The notes: generated by a model from the letters alone, not told the origin. DNA of 64,000 bases from JAEZBP01 sp963832725 (GCA_963832725.1 CAWHVG010000006.1:434001-498000); one strand, 5' to 3'. Shown: positions 9,400-18,850, counted from the first letter of the stretch. Program-made: numbers and translations.

Positions 9400-10203
9400 T
9401 CAGAACGTCCGGCGCTCATCATTCTCGCGGGTCGGCTCGAGCACCGGACGCCACAGATCGGAGAGGGCCAGCGCGCCGTAGGCCGTCACCGGCAGCGCCA
9501 CCCCCCATAGCCCGAAGCGGTGATGGGCGAGCGCGCCGCTCAGCGCGCCGACGACGTAGCCGGTCCAGACCATCGCCAAGAGCCCGGCGTTGCGCAGATC
9601 GCGACGGCGATGACCGACCGCCAACACCCGCCGCCACCGTGACCAACCGCGACCGCGGGTGCGGGCGTGCAGCCAGAGGACGTGCGCGGAGACGTGGTCG
9701 GCGAGGACGGCGAGCGTGCCGGTGACGTGCGTGGTGCGCACCGTGAGCGGGCCGAAGTGCGTGAGCGCCGCGTTCTGGATCCCCATCGCAACGGCGGGCA
9801 GCGCCACCAAGAGGCAGTAGCGCCAGAGCGGATGGATCGACGCCGTGCCGTGGCTCATCACCGGCGAGCCGATCGCCGCGAACGCGACCAGGAGCGCGGC
9901 CACGAGCCCGAAGAGGCACGCGCCGACTCGCTCGAAGTCGGTGCGTCGCGCCGCGTGGACGAGAAAGCGGCTGATGAGGAGTCCAATGAAGAACATCGGC
10001 ACCGCCAGTCCCCGTCTCCACGCCTCGCCCCACTCGCCGCGACCGGCGCCGAGCCCGAGCGCGATCGAGTTGCCGCTCATGTTGGCGACGAAGACACGCA
10101 CGAGCGCGACCGAGCAGACGGCGTCCACGAAGCCGCTCGACCACGTGAGCACCATCGCGATGCCCGCACGGCGCGTGTCGGGTCTCTTCGTCGGTTCCGG
10201 CAT
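9400..10203 (-). CDS. YoaK/DUF1275-family membrane protein
   Basis: 267 aa with about six transmembrane segments. The N-terminal SSGFVDAVCSVALVRVFVANMSGNSIALG matches the DUF1275 hallmark (FVDAx...F.A.MTGN). A second family block, GIQNAALTHFGPLTVRTTHVTGTL, lies near residue 140. Biochemical role unknown; some relatives have been discussed as membrane transport proteins. An unusual basic loop (HARTRGRGWSRWRRVL) sits between two membrane segments. Monocistronic, divided from rnhB by about 190 bp of featureless sequence. Confidence 0.8.
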   Translation of the reverse strand: MPEPTKRPDTRRAGIAMVLTWSSGFVDAVCSVALVRVFVANMSGNSIALGLGAGRGEWGEAWRRGLAVPMFFIGLLISRFLVHAARRTDFERVGACLFGLVAALLVAFAAIGSPVMSHGTASIHPLWRYCLLVALPAVAMGIQNAALTHFGPLTVRTTHVTGTLAVLADHVSAHVLWLHARTRGRGWSRWRRVLAVGHRRRDLRNAGLLAMVWTGYVVGALSGALAHHRFGLWGVALPVTAYGALALSDLWRPVLEPTRENDERRTF

Positions 10204-10396
10204 GGTCTGCGCCTCACGAGGTAGGCCCGGAGATGGGCACGGCGTGCTCGAGCGGCGTGTCGCGCCCCGCCCCGCTCTCGCTCGGTGACCCTCGCCAACG
10301 GACCCCGAGCTCGAAGGCCGTCGATCCGCCGGACCGAGCCGCGCCGTCGAGGCGGGGCCCGCTGCCGAAGGCGAAGCGCCCGCGAGAGTCGGAGCT

Positions 10397-11210
10397 TCAG
10401 CGCTCGAAGAGCTCGCCCTGCTCCGGCGCCAGCCCGAGGGCCTTCTTCACCGGCGCGAACGAGCGGCGGTGGACCGGCGAGACCCCGATCCGCTCGAGCG
10501 CTTCGACGTGCGCCTTCACCGGATAGCCCTTGTGCTTCGCGAAGCCGTAGCCGGGATACTCCTGATCGAGCTCGACCATCATCCGGTCGCGCGTCGTCTT
10601 GGCGATGATCGACGCGGCCGCGATCGACAGGCTCAGCGTGTCGCCCTTGATGATCGCGCGCTGCGGCATCGGCAGCTCCGGCAGCTTGCGGGCGTCGATG
10701 AGCAGCTCCTCGGGCACGAGCGAGAGCCTCTCCACCGCGCGGCGCATGGCGAGCAGGCCGGCTCGATAGATGTTGATCTCGTCGATCTCCTCGTGCGAGA
10801 CGACGCCCGCCGCCCAGGCCACCGCGCGCTCTTTGATCTCGGCGGCGAGCCTCTCTCGGGTGGCGGCGTCGAGCTTCTTCGAGTCGTCCACGCCGATGAG
10901 GCGCGTGCCCGGCGCGAGGATCACGGCGCCGGCCACGACCGGACCGGCCAGCGGGCTCATGCCGGCCTCGTCCACCCCCGCCACGTGCGTGACGCCGCGG
11001 TCCCAGAATCTCCGTCTCGAAGCGCAGCATCTTGCGCAGGCGCTGCCCCTCGGCGCGGTTCTTCTTCCGCCGCCGCTCGACCGCGGCGAGGAGCTTCAGC
11101 GCGCCGGGACCTCCGTCCTCGCGCAGCATCGCCTCCACCGCGCGGGGCAGCGGCCTGTCCTGCTCCAGGTAGCGAGCGCGGATCTCGGAGAGCGTCAGTC
11201 GGTCGCCCAC
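10397..11210 (-). CDS. rnhB: ribonuclease HII with N-terminal extension, one frameshift
   Basis: Cleaves RNA strands of RNA-DNA hybrids and single ribonucleotides in DNA. The catalytic region starts VAGVDEAGMSPLAGP, followed by GVDDSKKL, the DARKLPEL acid and IAAASIIAKTTRDRMM, as in RNase HII. A continuous minus-strand frame from GTG 11210 supplies about 70 more residues (LTLSEIRARYLEQD, KKNRAEGQRLRKMLRFETEI) that end just before the catalytic domain, but in another frame. A one-base change near 11005 would give EIL-WDRGVTHVAGVDEAG. I take the extension as part of the gene, because starting at the internal GTG 10984 leaves only four residues before the first catalytic Asp. Ten nt separate it from the upstream SIR2-like gene. 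Confidence 0.8.
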
Positions 11211-11220
11211 CCCGGCGGGG

Positions 11221-12456
11221 TTACCGGCTCGGATCGATCGCGTCCAGCGAAAACGATGGCGCGGGCGAGGTCACGATCCGCCCCGCGGGCTCTCGGATCG
11301 CGGTCTCCCGGCGACCCAGCAGGCGGCCGGTGCGTGGCCACGCGGGCATGCGCGGCACGTGGGCGCGCAGCCGTCCGAGCTCGCCTCGGGCAACGGAGAG
11401 CGCGTTCCGGATCGAACGCGCGAAGCAATCGCGCAGCAGGTCGCCGAATGCGCTGCTCCGCCAGGACGGGAGGTCGACCGAGCGCACACCGCGCTTGGCG
11501 AGGATGTCGCTGAGGATGCCCGTCGGATCGTCGGAGGCGACGTGGATCCAGAAGTGACGGTGGAGCGCTTCGTCGGCGACCGCCTCGCCATGGGCGCGGG
11601 CGTCGGCTCGTACCTCTTCGAAGCGCACGGCCAGCCAGCGCATCAGGTTCACGTCCCGCATGGAGAGCCCGGCGAAGACGCATTGGGTGTCGTGCAGGGC
11701 GTTGGCCACCACGCGGTTGGCGAACGAGAGCGGGCTGGCGGTCGTGCTCCAGAACTGGTCGTCGGTGAAGACCAGCGTGTGCCCGGAGCCGCGCGGGTCG
11801 CGCGCGTCCTCCGGCAGGTAGCCGTGCACGTGATAGACGGGGATCGGCGGCGGCCGTTCACGATCCTCCCAGCGGGGGTGGCGGCTCGGGCGCGCGATCG
11901 GCCACAGACGCGGCACGCCGTCGCCGCACACCTCGCGCTCCAGGAGGTCATCGGCGTTGAGCGTGATGACCCGCGCCACGTGTCGCGCCGGCCCGCGCTC
12001 CCACTCCGCGCGCACCGCGTCGCCCACGGCGGCCAGCGCGTCCGAGGCCGGACCGCTCCGGCTCACCCTCTCGTAGAGCGCTCGGCGCAGGAGCGTCACG
12101 AAGTCGACCGACGCCATGCCGAGGCGCGCCGCCACCTCCCTCCGCACCGGTGGCTTCGTCAGCTCGGCCTCGATCCACTCCAGCGCCAGCTGCGGCTCGA
12201 GCGGGTGACGCCGCAGCACGACGCGCTCGGCCACGTCCGCTCCCAGGTCGCGAGCGACCGACGCCCGCACACGCGCCAGGAGCGCGACGTCCTCGTCGTC
12301 GCCCACGACCCACTCGCTCATCCGCCGGACCACCTCGTCCCAGAGCGGGACGCCACGGCTGTGAGAGATCCCCGCGCCGAGAAAGAGGGTCACCCGCTCC
12401 CTCCGGCACGCGTCGATCAGCGCAGCGCGAGCATCCGGTGGCGAAGAGCGGGGCAT
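11221..12456 (-). CDS. SIR2-like NAD-binding protein
   Basis: 411 aa. The Rossmann entry RVTLFLGAGISHSRGVPLWDE at residues 21-41 holds the GAG(I)S motif of sirtuin-like NAD-binding domains. ITLNADDLLE and PVYHVHGYLP correspond to the TxNxD and catalytic His blocks, and CVFAGLSMRDVNLMRWL to the C-terminal (G)xSxxD block of the bacterial SIR2_2 type. There is no zinc ribbon, so protein deacetylation is unlikely. Such proteins often act as NAD-consuming effectors in anti-phage systems, but this one is a single chromosomal gene next to rnhB, so a defence role is only a possibility. The remaining ~70 C-terminal residues are basic. Confidence 0.75.
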   Translation of the reverse strand: MPRSSPPDARAALIDACRRERVTLFLGAGISHSRGVPLWDEVVRRMSEWVVGDDEDVALLARVRASVARDLGADVAERVVLRRHPLEPQLALEWIEAELTKPPVRREVAARLGMASVDFVTLLRRALYERVSRSGPASDALAAVGDAVRAEWERGPARHVARVITLNADDLLEREVCGDGVPRLWPIARPSRHPRWEDRERPPPIPVYHVHGYLPEDARDPRGSGHTLVFTDDQFWSTTASPLSFANRVVANALHDTQCVFAGLSMRDVNLMRWLAVRFEEVRADARAHGEAVADEALHRHFWIHVASDDPTGILSDILAKRGVRSVDLPSWRSSAFGDLLRDCFARSIRNALSVARGELGRLRAHVPRMPAWPRTGRLLGRRETAIREPAGRIVTSPAPSFSLDAIDPSR

Positions 12457-12524
12457 ACTCCGGAGACGTAGCTCCGGCAGTCCGAAAGGCCGCTCCGGCC
12501 CTCCGGCGTCCGCGCCACCGAGAC

Positions 12525-13397
12525 TCAACCTCGGACGCGTTGGCGGATCCGCTCGCGGAGCGACCGCTTCCGCTCTTTCCGCTCGCGCGCGAGCCGGTCG
12601 AGCGCGGCCTGCATGCGCGTCAGCACCTCTCGGTGACATCGCTGCACGTAGTCCCCGTCGTCCGCCGCCTCTTCGCCCGCCCGTTCGAAGCAGATCGGCT
12701 CGAGGACCTCGACGAGGATCTTGGTCGGCCAGGGAAGATAGGGCGGCGCTCCCACCGCGACGCCCCAGGGGATACTGAGCGTGATCGGCAGCACGTTGGT
12801 CCGCAGCACGCGGTGAGTGCCCAGCCGCTCGGCGAGCCAGCGTCCGTCCGAGAGCACCAGCCATCCATCGTGCGAGCCGGCCGACACCACCGGCACGATC
12901 GGCACCCCGCCGGTGATCGCGAGCCGCAGATAGCCGCGGCGCGGGCCGAAGACCACGCGGTAGCGCTCGTGCGAGGGCCTGAACGCGTCGAGGTCGCCGC
13001 CGGGATAGACGAGCACCTTCCCTCCGGCGGCGAACACCCGGTGCGCGTTCTCGGACTTGGCCTCGAGGCCGCCGACGCGGGTCAGCACCTGGTTCAGCAG
13101 AGGCGCCCGCATCACCGCCTGATGGACGAGCCCGTAGGGCACATGGGCGACGCCGCGCGCGTGCATCACCGCGCTGGCGAAGATCCAGGTATCCGGCGTG
13201 ACGAAGCCACCGCTGTGGTTTCCGACGTAGAGCGCCGGCCCACTGGGGATGCGGTCGAGCCCACGCACCTCCGGCACGAACCAGCGCCACAAGATCGGAT
13301 GGAGCACCCGATCGAGCGCGCGAATCCACCCCGAGTCGCGGTTGCCGAGCGCGTCGACGTCGCGGAACCCGGGCAGTCGCATCCAGGGATACGCCAT
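12525..13397 (-). CDS. PlsC-like acyltransferase
   Basis: 290 aa phospholipid/glycerol acyltransferase. The NHx4D-type motif is YVGNHSGGFVTPDTW, the second block KVLVYPGGDLDAFRP replaces the usual FPEGTRS form, and a GVPIVPVVSAG block follows. The YPGGxxE/D form is typical of diacylglycerol-acyltransferase-like and hemolysin-like members, so the product may be a neutral lipid rather than phosphatidate. ATG 13397 (MAYPWMRLPGF) is preferred to upstream in-frame starts that would add 43 Arg/Gly-rich residues. The C-terminus is basic (RKERKRSLRERIRQRVRG). Confidence 0.8.
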   Translation of the reverse strand: MAYPWMRLPGFRDVDALGNRDSGWIRALDRVLHPILWRWFVPEVRGLDRIPSGPALYVGNHSGGFVTPDTWIFASAVMHARGVAHVPYGLVHQAVMRAPLLNQVLTRVGGLEAKSENAHRVFAAGGKVLVYPGGDLDAFRPSHERYRVVFGPRRGYLRLAITGGVPIVPVVSAGSHDGWLVLSDGRWLAERLGTHRVLRTNVLPITLSIPWGVAVGAPPYLPWPTKILVEVLEPICFERAGEEAADDGDYVQRCHREVLTRMQAALDRLARERKERKRSLRERIRQRVRG

Positions 13398-13579
13398 GCC
13401 CGGACGGAAATACGCGCGCCGCGAGCCCACGCAAACGCGGCCCCGGCGCCCGAGGTCGCCCGTCTCGACGCGGCCGACTCGCCCGCCGGAGAATCGACGC
13501 GGCGCGTCACCACGCAGTTCCGGCACCCGCGGATGGGGCCGAATCGGCCGCGGGCGACGGGGGATTTATCGACAGACCT

Positions 13580-14389
13580 TCAGCCGCCCTCGGCCTCTTC
13601 CTCCGCCGGCGGGACGGGGATCACCGCCGGGAGGTGGCTGCCGAGCTCGGGGAATTCGAGCTGGAAATCGGTGGGCACCTCGTCCGGCGCGGCTTCCCCG
13701 ACCGCCGAGAGCGTTCCTCGGCCGACCTCCACCCTGCCTTCCCGCTCCACCAGGACCTCCAGCGGTCCCGAGCGCGGCGTGAGACCTTCAATCCGTCCGC
13801 GGTAACGAGCGCCGTCAGGTTCCAGCAGGGCCGGATGACCCGCGCCGTCCTCGCCGGGCACCACCGCCGTCACACGGGCGCCGTCGGAGGTCGCGCCGCG
13901 CAAGTAGGCCACGATCTGCGAGCCGTCGCCGACCACCACCTCCACCACGTGCTCTCCCGCGACCACCACCGAGCCGCCGTGACGCGGCGCCGGAACGAGC
14001 CGCTCGAGCTCGACCTGAGCTCGGATCGGACGCTCGCCGTCGACCAGCAGGAGCTCCACCGTGCCCGGCGCCGGCGTGCCCTCTTCCGTGCGCCCGACGA
14101 AGCCCTGGACGGCGTCGGCGAAGTGCATGGCCACGGCGTGACGATGCCCTTCCGCATCCGGGACGCTCACGGTGAGCGCGAGCCCGGTCGGTTTGCGGCC
14201 TCCCAGCAGATGCACGTGCAGCTCGCCCGACGCATGCACGACGACTTCCACCGAGAGCGGACCGAGCCGCGCCGGCACGCCGCCGTGGGTGGTGTGCGCG
14301 TTGGCCGCAGGCTGGCCGGATTTGGAGGGCTGGGCGCAAGCGAGCATCGCGAACGCGGCGAGCCAAAGGAGCTGCGGACGAATCGACAC
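13580..14389 (-). CDS. predicted lipoprotein, unknown function
   Basis: 269 aa. The N-terminus MSIRPQLLWLAAFAMLACAQ is a type II signal peptide with Cys 18 after LLA-like residues. A His-rich stretch (NAHTTHGG) follows, then beta-rich repeats with alternating Val/Glu, ending in a Pro/Glu tail. No domain recognised. The next gene is divergent with 130 bp between the starts, which must hold both promoters. Confidence 0.7.
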   Translation of the reverse strand: MSIRPQLLWLAAFAMLACAQPSKSGQPAANAHTTHGGVPARLGPLSVEVVVHASGELHVHLLGGRKPTGLALTVSVPDAEGHRHAVAMHFADAVQGFVGRTEEGTPAPGTVELLLVDGERPIRAQVELERLVPAPRHGGSVVVAGEHVVEVVVGDGSQIVAYLRGATSDGARVTAVVPGEDGAGHPALLEPDGARYRGRIEGLTPRSGPLEVLVEREGRVEVGRGTLSAVGEAAPDEVPTDFQLEFPELGSHLPAVIPVPPAEEEAEGG

Positions 14390-14521
14390 GGCGGAGAGAG
14401 GCTAAACCGGCGCGCGGCGCGAAGCGAGGCGCCGAAATGCGGACCTCCCCTCGTGCGTACCCATGACGTTGGGCGAAGCACCGCCGGTGCTTAGGTACTG
14501 AGCGCGAAGAGGTTTACCGAT

Positions 14522-14878
14522 ATGCACATTCTCATCACATGGGCCGCGCTCACCCTCGCCATGTGGGTGGCGGCCAGCCTGCTGCCCTCGATGGAGATCC
14601 GCGGCGGCGTCGCCAGCCACGCGCTCGTCAGCGGGGCGTTCGGCCTGCTGCTCTTCTTCACCGGGTGGGCGTTCCACTTCCTGCTGGGCGTCGTCAGCCT
14701 CGGCCTGCTCTTCGTGTTCGGGTTCGTGGCCCGGGTCATCGTGGGCGCGATCGTGTTGAAGATCACCGACGCGTTCAGCACACGCTTGCGGGTCGACGGC
14801 TTCGGCACGGCGCTCCTCGCCTCGCTGATCATCAGCATGGTCGGGAGCGGCGTCGAGGCGTTCTTGCGCCTGCACTGA
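14522..14878 (+). CDS. phage-holin-family (PF04020-like) small membrane protein
   Basis: 118 aa with four predicted membrane spans. The pattern ILITWAALTLAMWVAASLLPSMEIRGG, with a central FxLLLFFTGW and LLGVVSLGLLFVFGF, matches the chromosomal four-TM 'phage holin family' proteins, which are common housekeeping membrane proteins and not evidence of a prophage. Starts with ATG shortly after a TA-rich leader. Monocistronic. Confidence 0.75.
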   Translation: MHILITWAALTLAMWVAASLLPSMEIRGGVASHALVSGAFGLLLFFTGWAFHFLLGVVSLGLLFVFGFVARVIVGAIVLKITDAFSTRLRVDGFGTALLASLIISMVGSGVEAFLRLH

Positions 14879-15264
14879 GCCAGGAGCCGTGGTCGGCCCC
14901 GGGGGCGCGCCTACTTCCATGGCAGCCCGGGAGCGAGCGAGCACCGCTGCTCGACACAGGTCGGAGTAGCTTCGGCATCGTCAAACTCCGGACCCGACCG
15001 GTGGCGTCGAGCAGGCGCCGAACAGCGGACGCGCGCTCGCGCCCGGGCATCCTCTCGTAGCGACCGCCCTCATCTGGGCAGCGCCGTCGCGACCGACGAC
15101 ACTCGCGAGGCGGCCCCGGCGGCGTTTTCGAGCAGTACGAACGCCGCCAAGGCGGCCTCGGCACCCTCTCGAGCCCCGGAATTTCGCGTCGTGGACGAGG
15201 GCCCGTGGTGCTGGGGTCACCGAGCGGTTGTCCCCGGGGCTCGGCCCGCCTACGTTTCGCCGCA
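14879..15264. other. 386-bp intergenic region, no gene seen
   Basis: Short frames on both strands are Arg/Pro-rich with no ribosome-binding site or family resemblance. It separates the holin-like gene from the TlpA-like gene on the same strand and presumably holds the latter's promoter, but I see no clear sigma-70 boxes. Confidence 0.5.
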
Positions 15265-15954
15265 ATGGCCCAGTCCCAGGTGTCCAAGGAGCGTGTGCCC
15301 GAGCTCAAGGCCGGGCTCGTGATCGCCGTCCTCGGTGGGATCCTCGTCTTCCTCATGGTCGGCGCGTTCGCCGACGGCGAGGCCCGCCGGCGAGAGATGC
15401 CGCTCCGAGCGCTGGTCGGCCCCGATTACGAAGCGCTGCTCGCAGGCGACGCGACGCAGCAGAACTATCTGCACCGGCTGCCCTTGCCGGCCTGGATCCG
15501 CCCCTTCACCAACGAGAGCGACGACGGCTCCGGCGACAGGCTGGCACCCGACTTCGCGCTCCAGACCCGTGACGGGCAGACCTGGCGGCTCAGCGACCAT
15601 CGCGGGAAGGTCGTGGTCTTGAACTTCTGGACCGTGACCTGCGGGCCCTGCGTGGAGGAGATGCCTTCGGTCGTCGAGCTCGCCCAGAACATGCACGCAC
15701 GCGGCGACGACGTGGAGGTCCTCACCGTCAGCGTGGATCGCGATTGGGACACGGTGCGGACGGTGGTGTCCGACGAGACGCCGCTCACCGTGCTGCTCGA
15801 CCCGGACCGCTCGGTCGTCAGCGGGAAGTTCGGCACCCGGCTCTTCCCCGAGACGTGGGTCATCGATCCGGACGGCGTCATCCGGCTGCGCATCGACGGG
15901 GCGCGCGACTGGTCGAGCGCGCTCGCGATCGACGTCCTCGAGAGCTACCTCTGA
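15265..15954 (+). CDS. membrane-anchored TlpA-like thioredoxin
   Basis: 229 aa. Membrane anchor at residues 16-34, a ~60-residue spacer, then a TlpA/ResA-like thioredoxin fold: LAPDFALQTRDGQTWRLSDHRGK, the redox motif FWTVTCGPCVEEMP (C126, C129), and the cis-Pro region LFPETWVIDPDGVI. Likely periplasmic, reducing disulfides of cytochrome or copper-protein partners. ccmA and ccmB lie about 3 kb away, but a link is only suggestive. ATG 15265 is directly before the anchor. Confidence 0.85.
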   Translation: MAQSQVSKERVPELKAGLVIAVLGGILVFLMVGAFADGEARRREMPLRALVGPDYEALLAGDATQQNYLHRLPLPAWIRPFTNESDDGSGDRLAPDFALQTRDGQTWRLSDHRGKVVVLNFWTVTCGPCVEEMPSVVELAQNMHARGDDVEVLTVSVDRDWDTVRTVVSDETPLTVLLDPDRSVVSGKFGTRLFPETWVIDPDGVIRLRIDGARDWSSALAIDVLESYL

Positions 15955-15962
15955 GCGCCTCC

Positions 15963-16007
15963 GCGGCGTTCCGTTTCGCGGCGTTCCGTAGCGCGGCGTT
16001 CCCTAGC
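15963..16007 (+). repeat. 15-bp tandem repeat, three copies
   Basis: GCGGCGTTCCGTTTC, GCGGCGTTCCGTAGC and GCGGCGTTCCCTAGC follow one another from 15963, just after the TlpA-like stop codon, with a partial fourth copy. Function unknown. Confidence 0.8.
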
Positions 16008-16076
16008 GCGGCGGCGGGCGAGCAACGCGGAGCACGCGACGAGGTTCGCATCGTCCCCGCGACCGTGATGGTGCGC

Positions 16077-16102
16077 GCGGCGCCGGAGTCACCCGGCGCC
16101 GC
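16077..16102. terminator. strong hairpin between convergent genes
   Basis: GCGGCGCCGG (16077-16086) and CCGGCGCCGC (16093-16102) form a perfect 10-bp stem with a 6-nt loop. It sits 14 nt from the stop of the minus-strand lipoprotein and downstream of the TlpA-like gene, so it can terminate both. No T-run follows on either strand. Confidence 0.6.
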
Positions 16103-16115
16103 GGCTCCACGAACG

Positions 16116-17203
16116 CTACGGGCAGGGCGTGACGCTGCCCTCGAACCACGGCTCGGTGGACCAATCGGTCCATGCCGAGTCGAGCTTCCAGATACTCTTG
16201 TCGTCCTCGAAGAGCACGATGTTGTCGTTGTCGCCGCTCGCGTAGGCGCCCCAGTGCCACTGACAGATGTCGTGAGACGGGCGTGAGAAGGTGGCGTGAA
16301 CCACGCTGGTTCCGTCCTGCCAGATGTGCATCTCGCCGGCGTAGTAATTGATATAGACGGTGACGCGCACCCAGGTGCGGAGCGGGAACGCGGGCGCGCC
16401 GGGGCTGTAGGTCAGCGTGCCGCCGCTGCTCGTGGTGTGGGCCGGCACCAGCCGCCTCGTGGAGTCCTCGAGGCTGACCGTGATCACCTCCTCGGTGTAG
16501 TCACAGGCGCTGTTGGTGGTGAAGAGGCTCAGCCAGCGCCCGCCGCCGAAGTCGTAGGGCGTGTCGAGCCAGAGCCAGAAGGTGCTCACCGCGCCGCCCG
16601 GCGCCTGGATGCCGGTGCCGGTGTTGGTGAAGTAGTCGAGCGGCGTGTCGCCATCGAACTGGATGCCGCCGTAGCCGCGGTGCACGTCGGTCGCGCTCGG
16701 GCAGACGATCTCCGAGCGGTTCGAGTACACGCCGGCGTGCGGGTTCTCCGTGCTGATGCCGGTGCTCTCGCAGGCGTTGCCCCAATCGCCGAAGTAGGTG
16801 TGACCCGTCCAGCGGCTGTAATCACCGGTCTCGAAGTCGTCGAACCAGAGCCGGCGCGCGGCGACGCACTCGCTCGGCAGCGGAGATGGAGGCGGCGTCA
16901 CGCCGGCGTCGGGTGAGCGCGCGGGGCCGGCGTCCACGCGGGTGATGCTGCCGGCGTCGTCGGAGCTGGAGCCGGAGCCGGCGTCGCGACGGTGGCGGCG
17001 GCCCGCGTCGACCGGCGAGAGCGAGCCGGCATCCGCGACCAATCGCGGGCCCGCGTCGAACGCGACCGACGAGCCCCCGTCGTCCGCGGGCGAGACGGAT
17101 CCACATCGTCGCGCGGACCGGCGTCCACCGTGCCTTCGTTCGGACCGGAGCCGACACATTGGTTGAAGGCAAACGCCGCGACAATGGAAACGAGCACTCT
17201 CAT
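16116..17203 (-). CDS. lipoprotein with jelly-roll (LamG/polysaccharide-lyase-like) domain, one frameshift
   Basis: The start MRVLVSIVAAFAFNQCVGSG at 17203 is a lipoprotein signal. After GTVDAGPRDDVDP a frame change near 17100 leads into a long Asp-Ala-Gly linker. A ~240-residue jelly-roll domain follows (RLWFDDFETGDYSRWTG, RSEIVCP, FDGDTPLDYF, WVRVTVYINYYAGEMHIWQDG). The arrangement resembles LamG-like or heparin-lyase-like sugar-binding or cleaving domains; I see no catalytic set I would trust. Probably exported and surface-anchored. The frame from the domain is open to 17438, but only the 17203 start gives a signal peptide. Confidence 0.65.
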
Positions 17204-17596
17204 GGAACTGCTCCTCGCAAGAGAGATCTCGTTGGTACGCGATCACGACACGGTTCGAATATCCGGCGATCGCCTGACGTGGCGCGCTGCCCCAGCCGTT
17301 CGCGACAGGACGATGCGGCGATGGCGAACGCTTCTTCGCGTGCCGGACACTCGGGGCAAGCAAGCTGCCCATGCAGGCCGAGCAGGAGTCGCCCTGCGAG
17401 CGACGGGAGCCGTCGCCACCATCAAACGCCGTGATCATCTCCGTGAAGCGGAGCCCACGATGCTGTCCGGATCCGAGCCGGAGGAAGCTCCCGGCGCAGG
17501 CTCGTTCAACGAGAGCCGCAGGCTTGGGAGACCAAGCTGTGGACCGCTTCCGCCCGGATCCGAACTCGCGTACGCTCCTGCGTCGCGGAGGACCAC
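17204..17596. other. 393-bp intergenic region, no gene seen
   Basis: Lies between the divergent lipoprotein and zinc-ribbon genes. It is less GC-rich near 17215-17260, as expected for promoters, but clear -35/-10 boxes are not evident. Small open frames look like chance. Confidence 0.5.
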
Positions 17597-17824
17597 ATGG
17601 GAATCGTTCAGAAGATCGCGGCCAAGCTGAGCCCCGGCGCAGAAGCCGAGTCGCGCACCTGGCGCTTCACCTGCCCCGAGTGCAACGCCGAGAGCGACGC
17701 GTGGGACCTCGGCTGGGTGATCACGGGGACGCGCACCAAGGGCCACACCCGCACCGTCGACTGCCCGAAGTGCCACGCGAAAGTGAAGGTGACGCTGAAC
17801 AAGGTCCCCGCTTCCGCGCCGTAG
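17597..17824 (+). CDS. small zinc-ribbon protein
   Basis: 75 aa. Two knuckles, CPEC and CPKC, about 33 residues apart form a treble-clef or zinc-ribbon fold with basic and Thr-rich residues between. Start ATG with GGACCAC upstream. No known partner; it may bind nucleic acid. Opposite-strand frames through it are shadows. Confidence 0.6.
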   Translation: MGIVQKIAAKLSPGAEAESRTWRFTCPECNAESDAWDLGWVITGTRTKGHTRTVDCPKCHAKVKVTLNKVPASAP

Positions 17825-17849
17825 TCCCGCTGGTGCCCGGCAAGGCTCT

Positions 17850-18161
17850 TGGTGGGGCGGTCGACATCCCCTGACGGGCACTGGGTCGTGGGAACTGTCT
17901 CGCGCGCAGTGCGAACGCAGGGGGTCTCTTGCGACGCGATGCAGCTCGTCGAGATGCAGGCCCAGGTCGAGGGGGAGCTGTCGTTCCGCGCGTTCGAGCG
18001 CGAGTTGCGACGGCGACGAAGTGCCGTTCTTCGGGCGTGAGGAGAACGACGACGAACGGACCTTGGATGGTGTGGTCTCCGGGCTCGGAGAGCACGCGGG
18101 TGATGGTGAGGGGCGGGGAGGAATCCTGCTCGAGGCGAAGCTGAGCCCGGGGCCATCGCAC
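17850..18161 (-). pseudogene. possible broken ORF downstream of ccmB
   Basis: A GTG at 18161, 9 nt after the ccmB stop, opens a frame reading SSPPLTITRVLSEPGDHT and FVVVLLTPEERHFVAVAT, which looks protein-like. The text then seems to continue in a second frame as ERQLPLDLGLHLDELHRVA near 17985-17930. No family recognised. Either a frameshifted third gene of the ccmAB operon or coincidence. Confidence 0.25.
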
Positions 18162-18169
18162 CCGCGGTA

Positions 18170-18850
18170 CTACTCGCTCATCAGCGGCTCGAAGAGCACG
18201 AGGCCGCAGCCGATGGCGATGAGATCGAACGCGCCGAGGATGCGCACCCAGTCCAGGATCTCGGCGAGCGGCGCGCCGCCGAAGAGCTCGCGCGTGGCCA
18301 CGACGCCGGCGAGCAATCCGGGAGAGGCGAGCGGGAAGAGCACCACGCTCAACATCAGCTCGCGGGCGCGGGTCCGGACGCTCATCGACGCGAAGAGCGT
18401 CCCCATCGCCACATAGCCGATGGTGCCGAGCGCGAGGATGGGCCCGGCCCGCACGATGGTCGCGAGGACGTCGAGCCGAAAGAGGATGCCCACCACCGGC
18501 AAGAGGGTGGCGTCGATGGTCAGCACGAGGACGAGCGTGCCCAGCATCTTGCCGGCGTAGATCGCGCTCCGCGGCACGGGTGAGAGCAAGAGCCCGCGGA
18601 TCGCGTCCGCTTCCCGCTCGCGCGACCAGGCCCTTCCCATCGCGAGCACGCCGGCGAAGCAGGCCGACACCCAGAGCACGCCCGGCGCGAGCTTGCGGGC
18701 CGCGACGTCGTCGAGGAAGAACGCGAGCGAGGTCAGGACGGTCACCAGGAGGCCGAAGAGGCCGGCCGTGACGAGGATCTCGCCGGTGCGCAGCTCCACC
18801 CGGAGCTCCTTGACGAACACCAATCTGAAGCCGCGGAGCGCGCGCATCAC
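18170..18850 (-). CDS. ccmB: heme exporter membrane protein CcmB
   Basis: 226 aa with six membrane spans, the usual CcmB length. Family-like features: FVKELRVELRTGEILVTAGLFGLLV at the start, the central REREADAIRGLLLSPVPRSAIYAGK loop, and a final hydrophobic pair. Partner of CcmA in the ABC complex needed for cytochrome c maturation. The start overlaps the ccmA stop (GTGATG), so they are translationally coupled. Other ccm genes are not in the window. Confidence 0.85.
   Translation of the reverse strand: MMRALRGFRLVFVKELRVELRTGEILVTAGLFGLLVTVLTSLAFFLDDVAARKLAPGVLWVSACFAGVLAMGRAWSREREADAIRGLLLSPVPRSAIYAGKMLGTLVLVLTIDATLLPVVGILFRLDVLATIVRAGPILALGTIGYVAMGTLFASMSVRTRARELMLSVVLFPLASPGLLAGVVATRELFGGAPLAEILDWVRILGAFDLIAIGCGLVLFEPLMSE

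Noticed and set aside
14522..14878. Prophage holin
   Set aside because: The four-TM family is chromosomal in many bacteria and no phage genes adjoin it.
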